In this document: one piece after another, positions 1-8,421 of the stretch
Layout: every line of letters starts with the position of its first letter
Position numbering within the stretch: position 1 is the first letter of the stretch
Source: Tetramitus jugosus
Lineage: Eukaryota; Heterolobosea; Eutetramitea; Acrasida; Vahlkampfiidae
DNA length: 64,000 bases
Reading direction: 5' to 3'
NCBI GenBank assembly: GCA_937625935.1
Contig: OW569379.1
Span: 300,001 to 364,000 of the forward strand
The notes under the pieces: generated by a model
Seen by the model: only the letters and a program-made list of their open reading frames with translations
Told to the model about the DNA's origin: nothing
The model's database searches: none
Position numbers and translations under genes: made by a program

Positions 1-704
1 ATCTTCACAGCACAATGCTTGGCAGCCTCAACAACAAATCATCTTCTTCTCCATCCGTTTCCGCTTACGGTGTATCTTCTTCTACTACGACCACTGGTGA
101 GACATCTCCTAGAAGACCAGTCAACCTGTCACGAATCATGAACGATAAGCAAAACAATCGAAAATTTCAACTCAACTCAAGAACAAGGAGTCATTCCGAT
201 ATTTCCCACGAAAACAACAATCACCTTTCGCAACAAAGAGTCAACCAACCACTCAACCATCATCAACATCAAAGACATACAACAGACAACAATCATGTAA
301 GTGTGTTTGATATGGCACCACGTGAAATTATCATGGACTTCTCTCAGACGTGCAACCGAAGAGAGAAGAGAAGCCTGGACGAGCAAGTCAAATCCGTCAC
401 CAGATTCCTCCTCATCCAGAGACACAAATTGGAGAAGCGGAATTTAACTCGGAGTGCACTGGAGCAAGTAGAGTTGTCTGTCATGAGAATGTTTGGCAAG
501 GAGTTTGTTGCTTCATCAACAGCAACAGCAACAACAGCCACATTACTATCGAATCATGCACCACCACCACACAATCACAGTAACAACAACAGTATGGATG
601 AACTGAGGAGTATCATTCAAGGCGTGATTAGAGATTTTGCTCCCAATGTGGGATCTGAGAACAGCGCTATGCCTTCACTGGCTTCCATTGACTGGGATGA
701 GTGA
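1..704 (+). CDS. hypothetical protein, 5' end possibly outside the window
   Basis: The reading frame is open to the left edge of the window, so the first visible ATG at 15 may be internal. From that ATG it encodes 229 residues ending at a TGA. The first 100 residues are low complexity, rich in Ser, Thr, Asn and His. Residues 100-165 (from DMAPREIIMDF) are charged and probably helical, with many Arg, Lys and Glu. A Thr/Ala run follows, then a short amphipathic stretch (MDELRSIIQGVIRDF) near residue 195. I recognise no domain family. It lies on the same strand as the MYND gene, 254 bp upstream of it. That it is protein coding is supported by one uninterrupted frame and an ordered charged core. 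The function is unknown. Confidence 0.6.
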   Translation, partial: LHSTMLGSLNNKSSSSPSVSAYGVSSSTTTTGETSPRRPVNLSRIMNDKQNNRKFQLNSRTRSHSDISHENNNHLSQQRVNQPLNHHQHQRHTTDNNHVSVFDMAPREIIMDFSQTCNRREKRSLDEQVKSVTRFLLIQRHKLEKRNLTRSALEQVELSVMRMFGKEFVASSTATATTATLLSNHAPPPHNHSNNNSMDELRSIIQGVIRDFAPNVGSENSAMPSLASIDWDE

Positions 705-958
705 ACTCCCAGGGACACCACTCTCGACGGGATGATGATCTTCTCTCCTTCTCGTCTCCTCCTGAAAGAAGAGCATGAGATGACCTCTCTTTTTCATTGT
801 TGAACCTCAATGTGACAACAACACTGATTCATGTGCGGTGGACACATACCTTAAAGTCTCGCTAACAACAAGACACACTTTCACAAGCCAACAGCAGTGC
901 ATTTTTTTCGATAAAAAATAAAAACAATCAAACAATCAAAACAAAACACTCACACGAA

Positions 959-1252
959 ATGTCAGCTTCCGAACAATCAACAACCACTCAAACAACAACA
1001 GCAGCAACACATGATGAAAATGGAATTGCTCTCGTGTGTAACATGTGTGGTGTTACCAATGAAGAACTTGCCAAGAGACCTGAATCGACCACCATGGGCA
1101 GCAAGAGATCATTGAATCGATTGAGAGTGTGTTCCGGTTGTCTTCATGTCTACTATTGTGGAGCAAAGTGTCAAAAGGAACAGTGGAATGATCACAAAGA
1201 TGAGTGCAACAGGATGAGAACAGAGAGGGAGAAGAACCCAAGCATGGAATAA
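959..1252 (+). CDS. small MYND-type zinc-finger protein
   Basis: A complete 97-residue protein. Residues 1-25 are a Thr/Gln-rich leader. Residues 27-84 carry the Cys/His spacing of a MYND zinc finger: NMCGVT, then VCSGCLHVYYCGAKCQ, then HKDEC. The first Cys pair is split by an insertion of about 25 residues (TNEELAKRPES...) compared with the usual C-x2-C MYND start, so the first zinc site may be unusual. MYND fingers usually mediate protein-protein contacts with proline-rich peptides. Here it forms nearly the whole protein, with no SET or ankyrin partner domain. The start is the only in-frame ATG, preceded by an A/C-rich leader typical of this window. tRNA-Ser(AGA) lies about 70 bp downstream. 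The partner and process are unknown. Confidence 0.75.
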   Translation: MSASEQSTTTQTTTAATHDENGIALVCNMCGVTNEELAKRPESTTMGSKRSLNRLRVCSGCLHVYYCGAKCQKEQWNDHKDECNRMRTEREKNPSME

Positions 1253-1324
1253 AGAAACCCTAACCTCAATTTTTTCAGATTTTTATCGAAAAATGCCGAA
1301 AAAGGTGATATCTAATCATATCCA

Positions 1325-1407
1325 GCACTCTTGTCCGAGCGGTCAAGGAGCCTGACTAGAAATCAGGTACGGGAAACCGTGCGTAGGTTCAAATCCTACA
1401 GAGTGCG
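1325..1407 (+). tRNA. tRNA-Ser(AGA)
   Basis: An 83-nt class II tRNA gene. The acceptor stem GCACTCT (1325-1331) pairs perfectly with AGAGTGC (1400-1406), and the discriminator base is G at 1407. The anticodon arm is CTGA-CTAGAAA-TCAG, giving anticodon AGA, which decodes UCU (and UCC after inosine modification). A long variable arm (TACGGGAAACCGTG) is diagnostic of serine. The internal B box GGTTCAAATCC is at 1387-1397. There is no intron. It is followed by a T5 tract. Confidence 0.96.
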
Positions 1408-1413
1408 ATCACC

Positions 1414-1418
1414 TTTTT
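1414..1418 (+). terminator. RNA polymerase III terminator of tRNA-Ser
   Basis: A run of five T residues starts 7 nt after the discriminator base. This is the normal eukaryotic Pol III stop. Confidence 0.8.
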
Positions 1419-1483
1419 ATCTGCTATCAATTGTTCGTGAACCACACTCTCTTGCTCATCTCAATGCCCACTAGATGCGACAG

Positions 1484-1615
1484 ATTGTGTTTACATTCAT
1501 TCGGACCTCAGGAGGGTTAACCCCGCGAAATAAACCTGACCAAACTACGTCACCTAGGTCCGAATGCATGACAATGGACGGTGGAAAACCCTCGTGGGTA
1601 AGAGTAAACACAATC
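1484..1615. repeat. nested inverted repeat (foldback) around the left transposon end
   Basis: A perfect outer arm GATTGTGTTTAC (1483-1494) is the reverse complement of 1604-1615. An inner 15-bp arm (1494-1508, core ATTCGGACCT) pairs with 1556-1570 at 14 of 15 positions. The loop of 47 nt contains the left terminal repeat of the transposon at 1512-1525. It could be a small MITE-like insertion or a structured transposon end. Confidence 0.6.
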
Positions 1616-2640
1616 GAATTTTTTCACTGTCTGAACCACTTGTTGTATTACTTCAAACGTGGTTTTACAAACAACACCACCATAAACAAAACCAATGACC
1701 CTGTCATATCGTGACATTCGTGAAGCCGTCGAGCAAAAAGTTCGCAGAGCAACGGTTGATGTTGGTCAGCTACCTCTTTCGCCATTCGGTTCATCTCGGG
1801 GGTCATGAGCAACCGAAGCACTTTCTTCGGCGTACAGTGTATCTACAACTGTACAAGGATGCGTACCATATTGGTTTCTCCGAGTTGTCGAAGGCAACAA
1901 AAGGTTGGTACAAGGTCAACCATAAAACTCTTGACAGAAACATCAAAAGGTAAGAAAAGGACTGAACACCTGGGGTAGGAGTCAAGTCACTCCTGGGACT
2001 ACTGCTGACTGGGAAAAAGCAACAAAGAAAGTCAAAATTCCAAGAGCCGTCGGAGTGACCACTCTTTGGATCGATTCAACAGATTGTCAAATTGAGAGAA
2101 GAGGAGAGGTACTCAAGAGGCATCCCTGTGTATAGTGGTAAACTAAAGAAGGTAGCTCTGCGAAGAATGGTCATCACTGATGGCAGACGGAGAATTCGAT
2201 TCTTCTCGGATGGATCCACACCAAAGCCGCAGGATTCACACTGGGCGAGAATTCTTGATGAAAGCTTCAGTGGTGTGTTTATTGGTGACACACACTTCTA
2301 GAGGTTCGAACATGAGACTGGATTGAAGTGCTACACACCAATCACGATTTCTGTTGGTCGCACAAAGAAGGGCAATCCCCTCAGCCAAGGTCAAGAAGAA
2401 TATAATGCCAAACAGAGAAGTGTGAGAGCCATTTGTGAAGTCACCTTCGGGGGAATTAAGACAAAGTTCAAGAGTCTCACCACAGCATGGGCTGAAAGTG
2501 ACACCAACAAGATTACCTGTTTTCCATTGCTTGTGGAATACACGTTGAGCCCTAAAGGGAAGTTGTTGTTGTTGGACGAAAAGAACCGAAAAGATGTTTT
2601 ATGTAGGTGGTTTTCCCGTATTTTTTCGGGGTTGACCCTC
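1512..2640 (+). mobile_element. decayed DNA transposon with DDE transposase remnant
   Basis: A GAGGGTTAACCCCG motif at 1512-1525 matches the reverse complement of 2627-2640 at 13 of 14 positions, giving candidate terminal inverted repeats about 1.13 kb apart. The flanks are CAG (left, 1509-1511) and TAG (right, 2641-2643), which could be an eroded 3-bp target duplication, but this is weak. Between the ends lies a broken transposase in two frames (listed separately). The element sits about 105 bp downstream of tRNA-Ser. From the family pattern I infer a PIF/Harbinger or IS5-like DDE type. The family, the exact ends and the target site need comparison with other copies. Confidence 0.6.
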
Positions 2641-2643
2641 TAG
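1695..2643 (+). pseudogene. DDE superfamily transposase (DDE_Tnp_4-like), frameshifted
   Basis: Three adjoining fragments reconstruct one transposase layout. Frame 1 (1711-1953) gives a helical N-terminal part ending TLDRNIKR. At 1950 the homology continues in another frame (VRKGLNTW ... WIDSTDC), with the first catalytic-type Asp in WIDSTDC (codon 2073-2075). At about 2092-2105 the frame shifts back, giving YSGKLKK, TDGRRRIRFFSDG and IGDTHF with the second Asp (2287-2289). An in-frame TAG at 2299-2301 interrupts it, and the same frame then continues to QEEYNAKQRSVRAICEVTFGGIK, where Glu at 2437-2439 fits the third acidic residue. The order D, YYSGK-like, D, then yN..R...E..f..lK is typical of DDE_Tnp_4 transposases (established pattern, recalled). 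Two frameshifts and one nonsense codon make it inactive. The N-terminal boundary (1695 or 1711) is uncertain. Confidence 0.72.
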
Positions 2644-3026
2644 GATCTGATCCTAAGAACGACAAAAGAAACATATTTATTGAAAGTGTTGTGCCGAACA
2701 TTGGCATTTAAATTCAACAACAATCAAAGAGAAGCCAAACTTTGCGATCGAAAATAGAAAGTTTCTTCAGCATAAGAAAATATGGTTAATGAATTCAAAT
2801 ACTTAATAAGTTATTAAATTTATAGTATTAAATTAAATACATTGTTCAGAACGATCTAGTCAAATCGGAATGTTAGTCTAAACACGGTTGAAAAACTCTC
2901 CCGTGCAATGTCTCAGTTTGCCCACGAAATCTTAGAATCTGCCTAAGCACGGACCAAACGACGAATATTACTTCGACGATTGAGTCATTCTTGACAATGA
3001 ATCATAAAAGAAAAATGGTGACACAA
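2644..3026. other. AT-rich intergenic segment, no gene seen
   Basis: It separates the transposon from the 3' end of the minus-strand Ser/Asn-rich gene. It is A/T rich, especially around 2790-2840, and holds only short ORFs. A short hairpin AGGAT-CTG-ATCCT lies just right of the element at 2642-2654. Confidence 0.5.
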
Positions 3027-4964
3027 TCACGATATGACTTTATCTAATCGGTACATGAAACTTCCCTGTCTCTCCTTGTCTTTCATAATAATGTAGCACT
3101 CTGCATTCTTCTGAACGACTTCAGAATGCACCAAGCCATCCCGTTTCAAATGTTCAATAATCAACTTGGGAGAGAATGTCTGTTGTTCCTTCATTCTTCG
3201 ATGTTCTGCAAAGATCACATCTTGTGCACCCATCTTTGAATAGGTTTGTCTCATGTGGTCATAGGAAGACGCATGAGCCAGTTGTTGTTGCACCATCCAA
3301 TTTCGTCCCAGAGATCCTCCATTGTGAATACTGTTACTTCTGGGACTGTATCCACCATTGTTGTTAGACCCACCACTTCCATTTGCAAGTGAATCAAGCA
3401 ATGGTGATGGCACTGCAGAGGGCGATGATGAGAGATGAGTGAAATTTGTATTATTGGGAGAGCTGCTGTTGCCTCTCAATCGACGAATAATGGATTCACC
3501 GACAGCAGCCATTGACATGGTACGCTTTCTCGGTGTTTCCGCACCACTACTACTACCACTACTGCTGCTGCTGTTGGATGGAGGACTATTAATGTCATGA
3601 TCAGCACCACCACTACCACCACCACCACCACTGCTTGTATTGAGAACAGATTCCATATTGTCCAATGCGTTGCCCTTGCTCGATGAACGAGGCAGGAGCA
3701 TGGACATGATACCACCACCACCACCACCTGCACTGTTCTTCCTAGGCGTTGTACTACCACTACTACTACTACTACTACTATTATGATTATTACTGTTCGT
3801 ATTGTTGTTGGCATCACTGATTGGTACAGTAGCAGCAGTGGTAGCATGACTATTGTTCATGTTGTGAATGCTACTCATTGGTGATGATGATGCTGCTGCT
3901 GTTGCTTGTGATGAAGATGATGCCAGATTGAGTTTGGGAATACCAACGTGCAGCACCTTTGGATTCAGTATGGAATCTCTATTGTTGTTATTGTCTGATG
4001 ATGATGATGATGATGATGGTGATGGTGAAGATGGTGTTGCAGGTGAGAAGAGTGCTGGTACTCCAGTGGCTGTAATGGTTGTGATGGGTGACGTAGGTGA
4101 TGTCAATTGTTGATTCTGCTGCAATTGGAACTGTCTCTGTTTAATCTTTTGAAGATTGATGAGAGAAGTGGAGAGAGCAGAGGGTGGACACGATGATGAT
4201 GACGATGATTCAACATTGGTGGTATTCTGCTGTTGTTGTTGTTGAGTGCTCAATTCACCACCATCATCATCACCATCATCATCATCAGTAGTAGTGGCTA
4301 TACCACTACCATCATACTGTTGTTGTTGTTGTTGTTGTTGTTGTTTCATTGTATTGTCAAATCCAGAGAATAGAGGTACAGCAGATGATGATGACACGTG
4401 CATGGTGTGATGAGGATTATGATGATGATGAATGGGTGGTGATGACGATGATGACGATGATCGATTCATGAGAGTGATTGGATCCATCATTGCATGGTTA
4501 TTGTTGTTATTGAGCATTGAAATCGGAGTCATCATAGTAGTAGTCGAAGTCGTAGTTGTTGTTGTATTGCTCTTGATGAGTGAAAGATCATTGAATGACA
4601 TGGAATGATAATCACGATGAGGATGACTATTATTGTTCATGGCTGTGGTGGACACGGATGACTGTGGTTGTTGATGGTGCTGCTCCACGTGATGACCATG
4701 CAAATCAGATAGACTCTTCTTTTGAATATAGTGATGATTATTATTGGTTGTTGCGCCATTGATAATGGATGATGATGATGATGATGATGATGGTGGTAGT
4801 TGCTGAGCAGAAGAAGAAGATAGAGAGATGGGAGAAATGTGGACAGATGATTGGAGTAGAATGTGACTCATTTCTTCTGAACGATTGTGTGGATGATGGA
4901 TGGCCGTCATTGAAATGGTACCACTGGTACTATTGTTGTTGTTGTTGTTGTTGTTGATGCTCAT
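3027..4964 (-). CDS. Ser/Asn/His-rich hypothetical protein with ordered C-terminal segment
   Basis: From the first in-frame ATG (4964) it encodes 645 residues. Most of the chain is homopeptide-like runs of Ser, Asn, Gln, His, Gly and Thr encoded by trinucleotide tracts, with scattered SP and TP sites that could be phosphorylated. The last 65 residues (from DVIFAEHRRMKEQQ to the end) are ordered, basic and mixed alpha/beta: FSPKLIIEHLKRDG, then a beta-like end (YIIMKD, FMYRLDKVIS). This looks like a small helix-turn-helix or winged-helix fold, but I do not recognise the family. Oddly, the frame is open for 27 more codons upstream (to 5045) without any ATG before a TGA at 5058-5060, so an upstream exon cannot be excluded. 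It is downstream of U2AF on the same strand. Confidence 0.65.
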   Translation of the reverse strand: MSINNNNNNNNSTSGTISMTAIHHPHNRSEEMSHILLQSSVHISPISLSSSSAQQLPPSSSSSSSSIINGATTNNNHHYIQKKSLSDLHGHHVEQHHQQPQSSVSTTAMNNNSHPHRDYHSMSFNDLSLIKSNTTTTTTSTTTMMTPISMLNNNNNHAMMDPITLMNRSSSSSSSPPIHHHHNPHHTMHVSSSSAVPLFSGFDNTMKQQQQQQQQQYDGSGIATTTDDDDGDDDGGELSTQQQQQQNTTNVESSSSSSCPPSALSTSLINLQKIKQRQFQLQQNQQLTSPTSPITTITATGVPALFSPATPSSPSPSSSSSSSDNNNNRDSILNPKVLHVGIPKLNLASSSSQATAAASSSPMSSIHNMNNSHATTAATVPISDANNNTNSNNHNSSSSSSSGSTTPRKNSAGGGGGGIMSMLLPRSSSKGNALDNMESVLNTSSGGGGGSGGADHDINSPPSNSSSSSGSSSGAETPRKRTMSMAAVGESIIRRLRGNSSSPNNTNFTHLSSSPSAVPSPLLDSLANGSGGSNNNGGYSPRSNSIHNGGSLGRNWMVQQQLAHASSYDHMRQTYSKMGAQDVIFAEHRRMKEQQTFSPKLIIEHLKRDGLVHSEVVQKNAECYIIMKDKERQGSFMYRLDKVIS

Positions 4965-5506
4965 ATTGTTATGAGTGTTATTATTGTTGTATTCTTTGGC
5001 AATTACTGATTTGTTGCTTCTTTTAGTGTCGTGTGTTGTTGCCAAACAAAATAGATATCACTCTCCTTTCTCTCAAAAAGTCCTACCAATAAGATGTGAG
5101 GTGGGTGATGAAGTATAATTACAATTGCACACTTTAAAATGACAAGTTCTTTTTGTGTGTTGTTGCTGTTGTGCAAGAAGTTTGTTTTATTGGCACGCGG
5201 GCTTCGCAAGAATTTCAATTAGGCCTCTACTTCGGATCCCATCGTCAAACGAAAAAAAATTTTGTGACGCGTGACACGCAAAAGACATCAAGTGGGATTG
5301 AAAAGAGACGTGTGTGGTTACTTTGGCCAAAGTGATGACAATTTTAGCTGAGAACCACATCAAGCAAATGGTCTACTCGCTTGTTCTATCCCCAAGTTGT
5401 GAACGATTTGAGCTGTTGTTCTTTTCTTCTTTCTGCCATTTTATTCAGTGTGTTGTTGTTCGGATGTTTGTTGTTATTGTTTGGTTGTGTGTGTTGTGAA
5501 TATTGC
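4965..5506. other. intergenic segment between U2AF 3' end and the Ser/Asn-rich gene
   Basis: It holds the presumed promoter and leader of the downstream minus-strand gene. A perfect 14-bp palindrome, ACTTTGGCCAAAGT, lies at 5320-5333. No further gene is supported. Confidence 0.45.
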
Positions 5507-7851
5507 CTATTTCTTCTTCAATTGCTGATATTCTTCCTCTGAGCAGTAGGATGTCACAACCATTCTTCCTTGATACTTTTTGCCCGCGAGTGTCTGTTGA
5601 GCTCTCTGTGCTTCTTGAATTGTCTTGTATTCGACATAGATGCGACCCATGACTGCTGCTGTTTGAGTACCTTCTTGTTGTTGTTGTTGTTCCAGATTGC
5701 GAGGTATCACAATGCTCTGAATCTGACCAAAGTTGGAACACTCGGATCGCACATCACTATAAATTTCTTCGTACACTTGATCATTGACCAAATCATTCTC
5801 TGATAGCATATTGTACAGTACGAGCACTCTTGTGGGATCCAATTGAACAGGGCAGTTTTGTGCAGTGAATGCCAATACTGTCTCTATCCGATTGGTCAGA
5901 TTCAATATGAAGGACAACTCGGCAGATGACTGCTGCTGTTGTTGTAGTGGTGGTTGTTGTTGTTGTTGTTGTGCAACATTGCCACCACTCACATGATCAC
6001 CACCTGTTGATGATAGAGACATCATTTGATGATCAGACATCATGGGTTGTTGTTGTTGTTGTGGTTCACCACCACCGCTCATACTGCTGCCATCATACAC
6101 CAATCCTGTTGTTCCAGTTGTTCCTCCTGTAGCGGATGACTTTGCACCGACACTGGCTCTCTGGACAACCAACTTTTTGCCGTGCATATCCACACCGTTC
6201 ATGCCCTGAATCGCAGCATCCGTATCTCTCGTTCCATTCAAGTACTCGCAAAAGGCATATCCCTTGCTCAGTCCAGTGTTCATATCCTTGACCAAGTTGA
6301 ATGCCTTGAGTGGACCAAATGAACTCAAGAATTTCAACACTTGGTCCTCTGTCATTTGAGCAGGCAATCCTCCGACAAAGAGCTTGTTGGGTGTGTCGAG
6401 CACGTTCGTACTAATGACATGACCGAGTGATGGAATGTTGGCTGCCATCATGGATCGATCAATAAACAGTGATGGTTCACCAGATGGAGGTGCCCTATAG
6501 TCCTTTGGCCGTCTAATCTTGAGCATGTGAATGGAGCGGAGTTTGATGCCGTCGAGAGCCATGGCATAGGTGGCTTCTTTGGCACTGGAGAAATCAATGA
6601 AAACAAATGATTTTTCATAGTTGAATGATGTGGATTGAATGTGAGAAGTGTCCAGTGTTTGATCATTGAACTCACTGGGGAATGCACTTTGGAGCATGGA
6701 GATGAAAAAGGAGGAGATTTCTGATTCGGTACAGTCTTTGGGAATGTTGCCCACATAGATTCTTCTCTGTTGTCTGTCTGTTGCTGCTGTTGATGATGAT
6801 GATGATGATGATACTGTTGATGATGATAGTGGATTATGCTGATGATGATGATGCTGGTGGTGGTGATGGTGGTGGGTGGATGGATTACCCATGGAGAATG
6901 ATGAATGATGTGATGGTGGAGGTGGTGGTCCAAATGAGGATCGATTGTATGATGATGCATGTTGTTGTTGTTGATGACGATTGTATTGATTGTTGTATGG
7001 ATGATGTTGTTGTTGTTGTTGTTGTTGACTGCTGCTCTGATGATGATAGGGGTGATGAGAGGATGATGATGAAAAATGATGTTGTGATGATTGTTGTTGA
7101 GAGTCTTGACTGGAGGGTGATACTGGTTGATCCATGGTGGTGTTGTGAATGGAGGAAGGATTCACTGTCACTCCAAAACTGTTCTTATAGGGCTGCACAC
7201 TCATCACATTACCCGTAGTTGGATTCAAATTGTTGACTGATGGTAGTACACCGAGAACTGCACCCTGTAATCCTAGTTGAATCATTTCTTCTGGTCCTAT
7301 GTCAAACAAGCTTCTTCTCTTCTTTTTTCTAAGTAGTATAGTAGGTATAGTAGGTATAGTAGGTATAGTATATACATATATAGATGTGTGTGTATATGTG
7401 ATTAGTAACAATGAATAATAATAATAATAATAATAATGGGAAGAAGAAGAAGAATACAAAAATAAAAAGATGGTTACCTCTGTGATTCACGATGCTTATG
7501 TCTGCTGCTACTGTGTTTTCTCGAAGGTGATCGATCATCATCATCATCACGATTCTTTTCATATGAATCAGTTGAGTGTTTATTATCATCAACTGCATGT
7601 TTCTGTTTCTTGTGATCACTGCTGCTGTCATGATGATCATCTTCATCATCATAGTGCTTTCTTCTGTTATTGTATGATGATGATGATGATCGATCATCAC
7701 TACTACGTTGATGATAGTGTGATGATGAAGATCGTTCTCTTTTCAACTTGTGCGAGTGTTTTTCATCATTGTGTTCAAAATCAACTTCTGATTCATGATT
7801 ATTATTCTTTAGTGGTATTTTATCGAAACCTTGATCCCATTTGCTAGACAT
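5507..7851 (-). CDS. U2AF2: U2AF large subunit (splicing factor), two exons
   Basis: Join of exon 1 (7851-7478) and exon 2 (7328-5507), giving 731 residues. Exon 1 starts MSSKWDQGF and encodes an Arg/Ser/Asp/His-rich RS-like domain (residues 1-125). Exon 2 has a Gln/His-rich linker, then RRM1 (about 313-397, RIYVGNIP and SFVFIDF), RRM2 (440-517, KLFVGGLP, FGPLKAFNLVKD, GLSKGYAF) and a C-terminal UHM-type RRM (626-721). The RRM2 motifs match U2AF65 almost word for word. The protein binds the polypyrimidine tract and 3' splice site in the nucleus and helps recruit U2 snRNP. The splice is inferred because AG|A joins in frame into KKKRRSLFDIG. The intron is 7329-7477, with donor GTAACC and acceptor CTTAG. 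Translation into the retained intron would stop at once (AGG TAA). Central homopeptides make it longer than human U2AF65 (475 residues). Confidence 0.93.
7329..7477 (-). other. U2AF intron with CTACTATAC tandem array
   Basis: A 149-bp intron. Reading on the minus strand, the last 50 nt before the acceptor contain about four near-perfect 9-bp units (CTACTATAC), each resembling a branch-point sequence, ending CTACTTAG. The donor GTAACC departs from the GTATGT/GTAAGT seen in most other introns of this window. Confidence 0.8.
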
Positions 7852-8421
7852 GATGATGATGACGATGTAAAACAATTGTTAGTTGTTATTGTTCGAGAGA
7901 GACTGCTGTTGATTGCGCTTTTCGTTTTCGTTCTTTTTCTGTACGGAATTGTCGTCGGGGAGAACAAAAAGGAAACGATACAAGAACTGGTTGAAGGAAA
8001 AAAAGCAACAACAAAATCACGCGAAAAAAACCTCCAAAAAGAAGATCAAGAAAGGATCGATCACAAACCATATATTTGCACAAGTCGAACATTATTCCGT
8101 TCCCACCAATACAATACGCAACTTGCAGTTCGCTTGAATTAGATCCAATTGTATCACTTCTTCTCTCACCACCACACCACCACCAAATCAATCACTCACT
8201 CAAAGAACGAACAATACACTCGTCATCATTGACTTCAATAACAACAACAACAACAACAAATCGCCATCATCATCACCTGATCAGAACTCATCATAATACA
8301 GAATACACTCACATAAACACCATCACCAAGTCAAAACACACACAAAGGCACAACATATCACACACACATACACACATCATCATCAATATCATCATCACCA
8401 GTATCATCACCACACATTAAC
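7852..8421. promoter_or_regulatory. divergent promoter region of U2AF and the three-RRM gene
   Basis: 570 bp between two head-to-head starts. The half near 8421 is CA/TCA repeat rich (CACACA and ATCATC tracts). No clear TATA box was seen. Several short ORFs are by-products of simple sequence. Confidence 0.5.

Noticed and set aside
1475-1714. 79-codon ORF as a second transposon gene
   Set aside because: It runs across the foldback and left terminal repeat and has no protein-like motif.
4200-4350. CRISPR-like or satellite repeat
   Set aside because: Only trinucleotide runs inside coding sequence, with no spacer structure.
6781-7218. 145-codon plus-strand ORF opposite U2AF
   Set aside because: Made of reading TCA/CAT repeats in reverse (poly-Met, Asp, Val). 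A shadow of the real exon.
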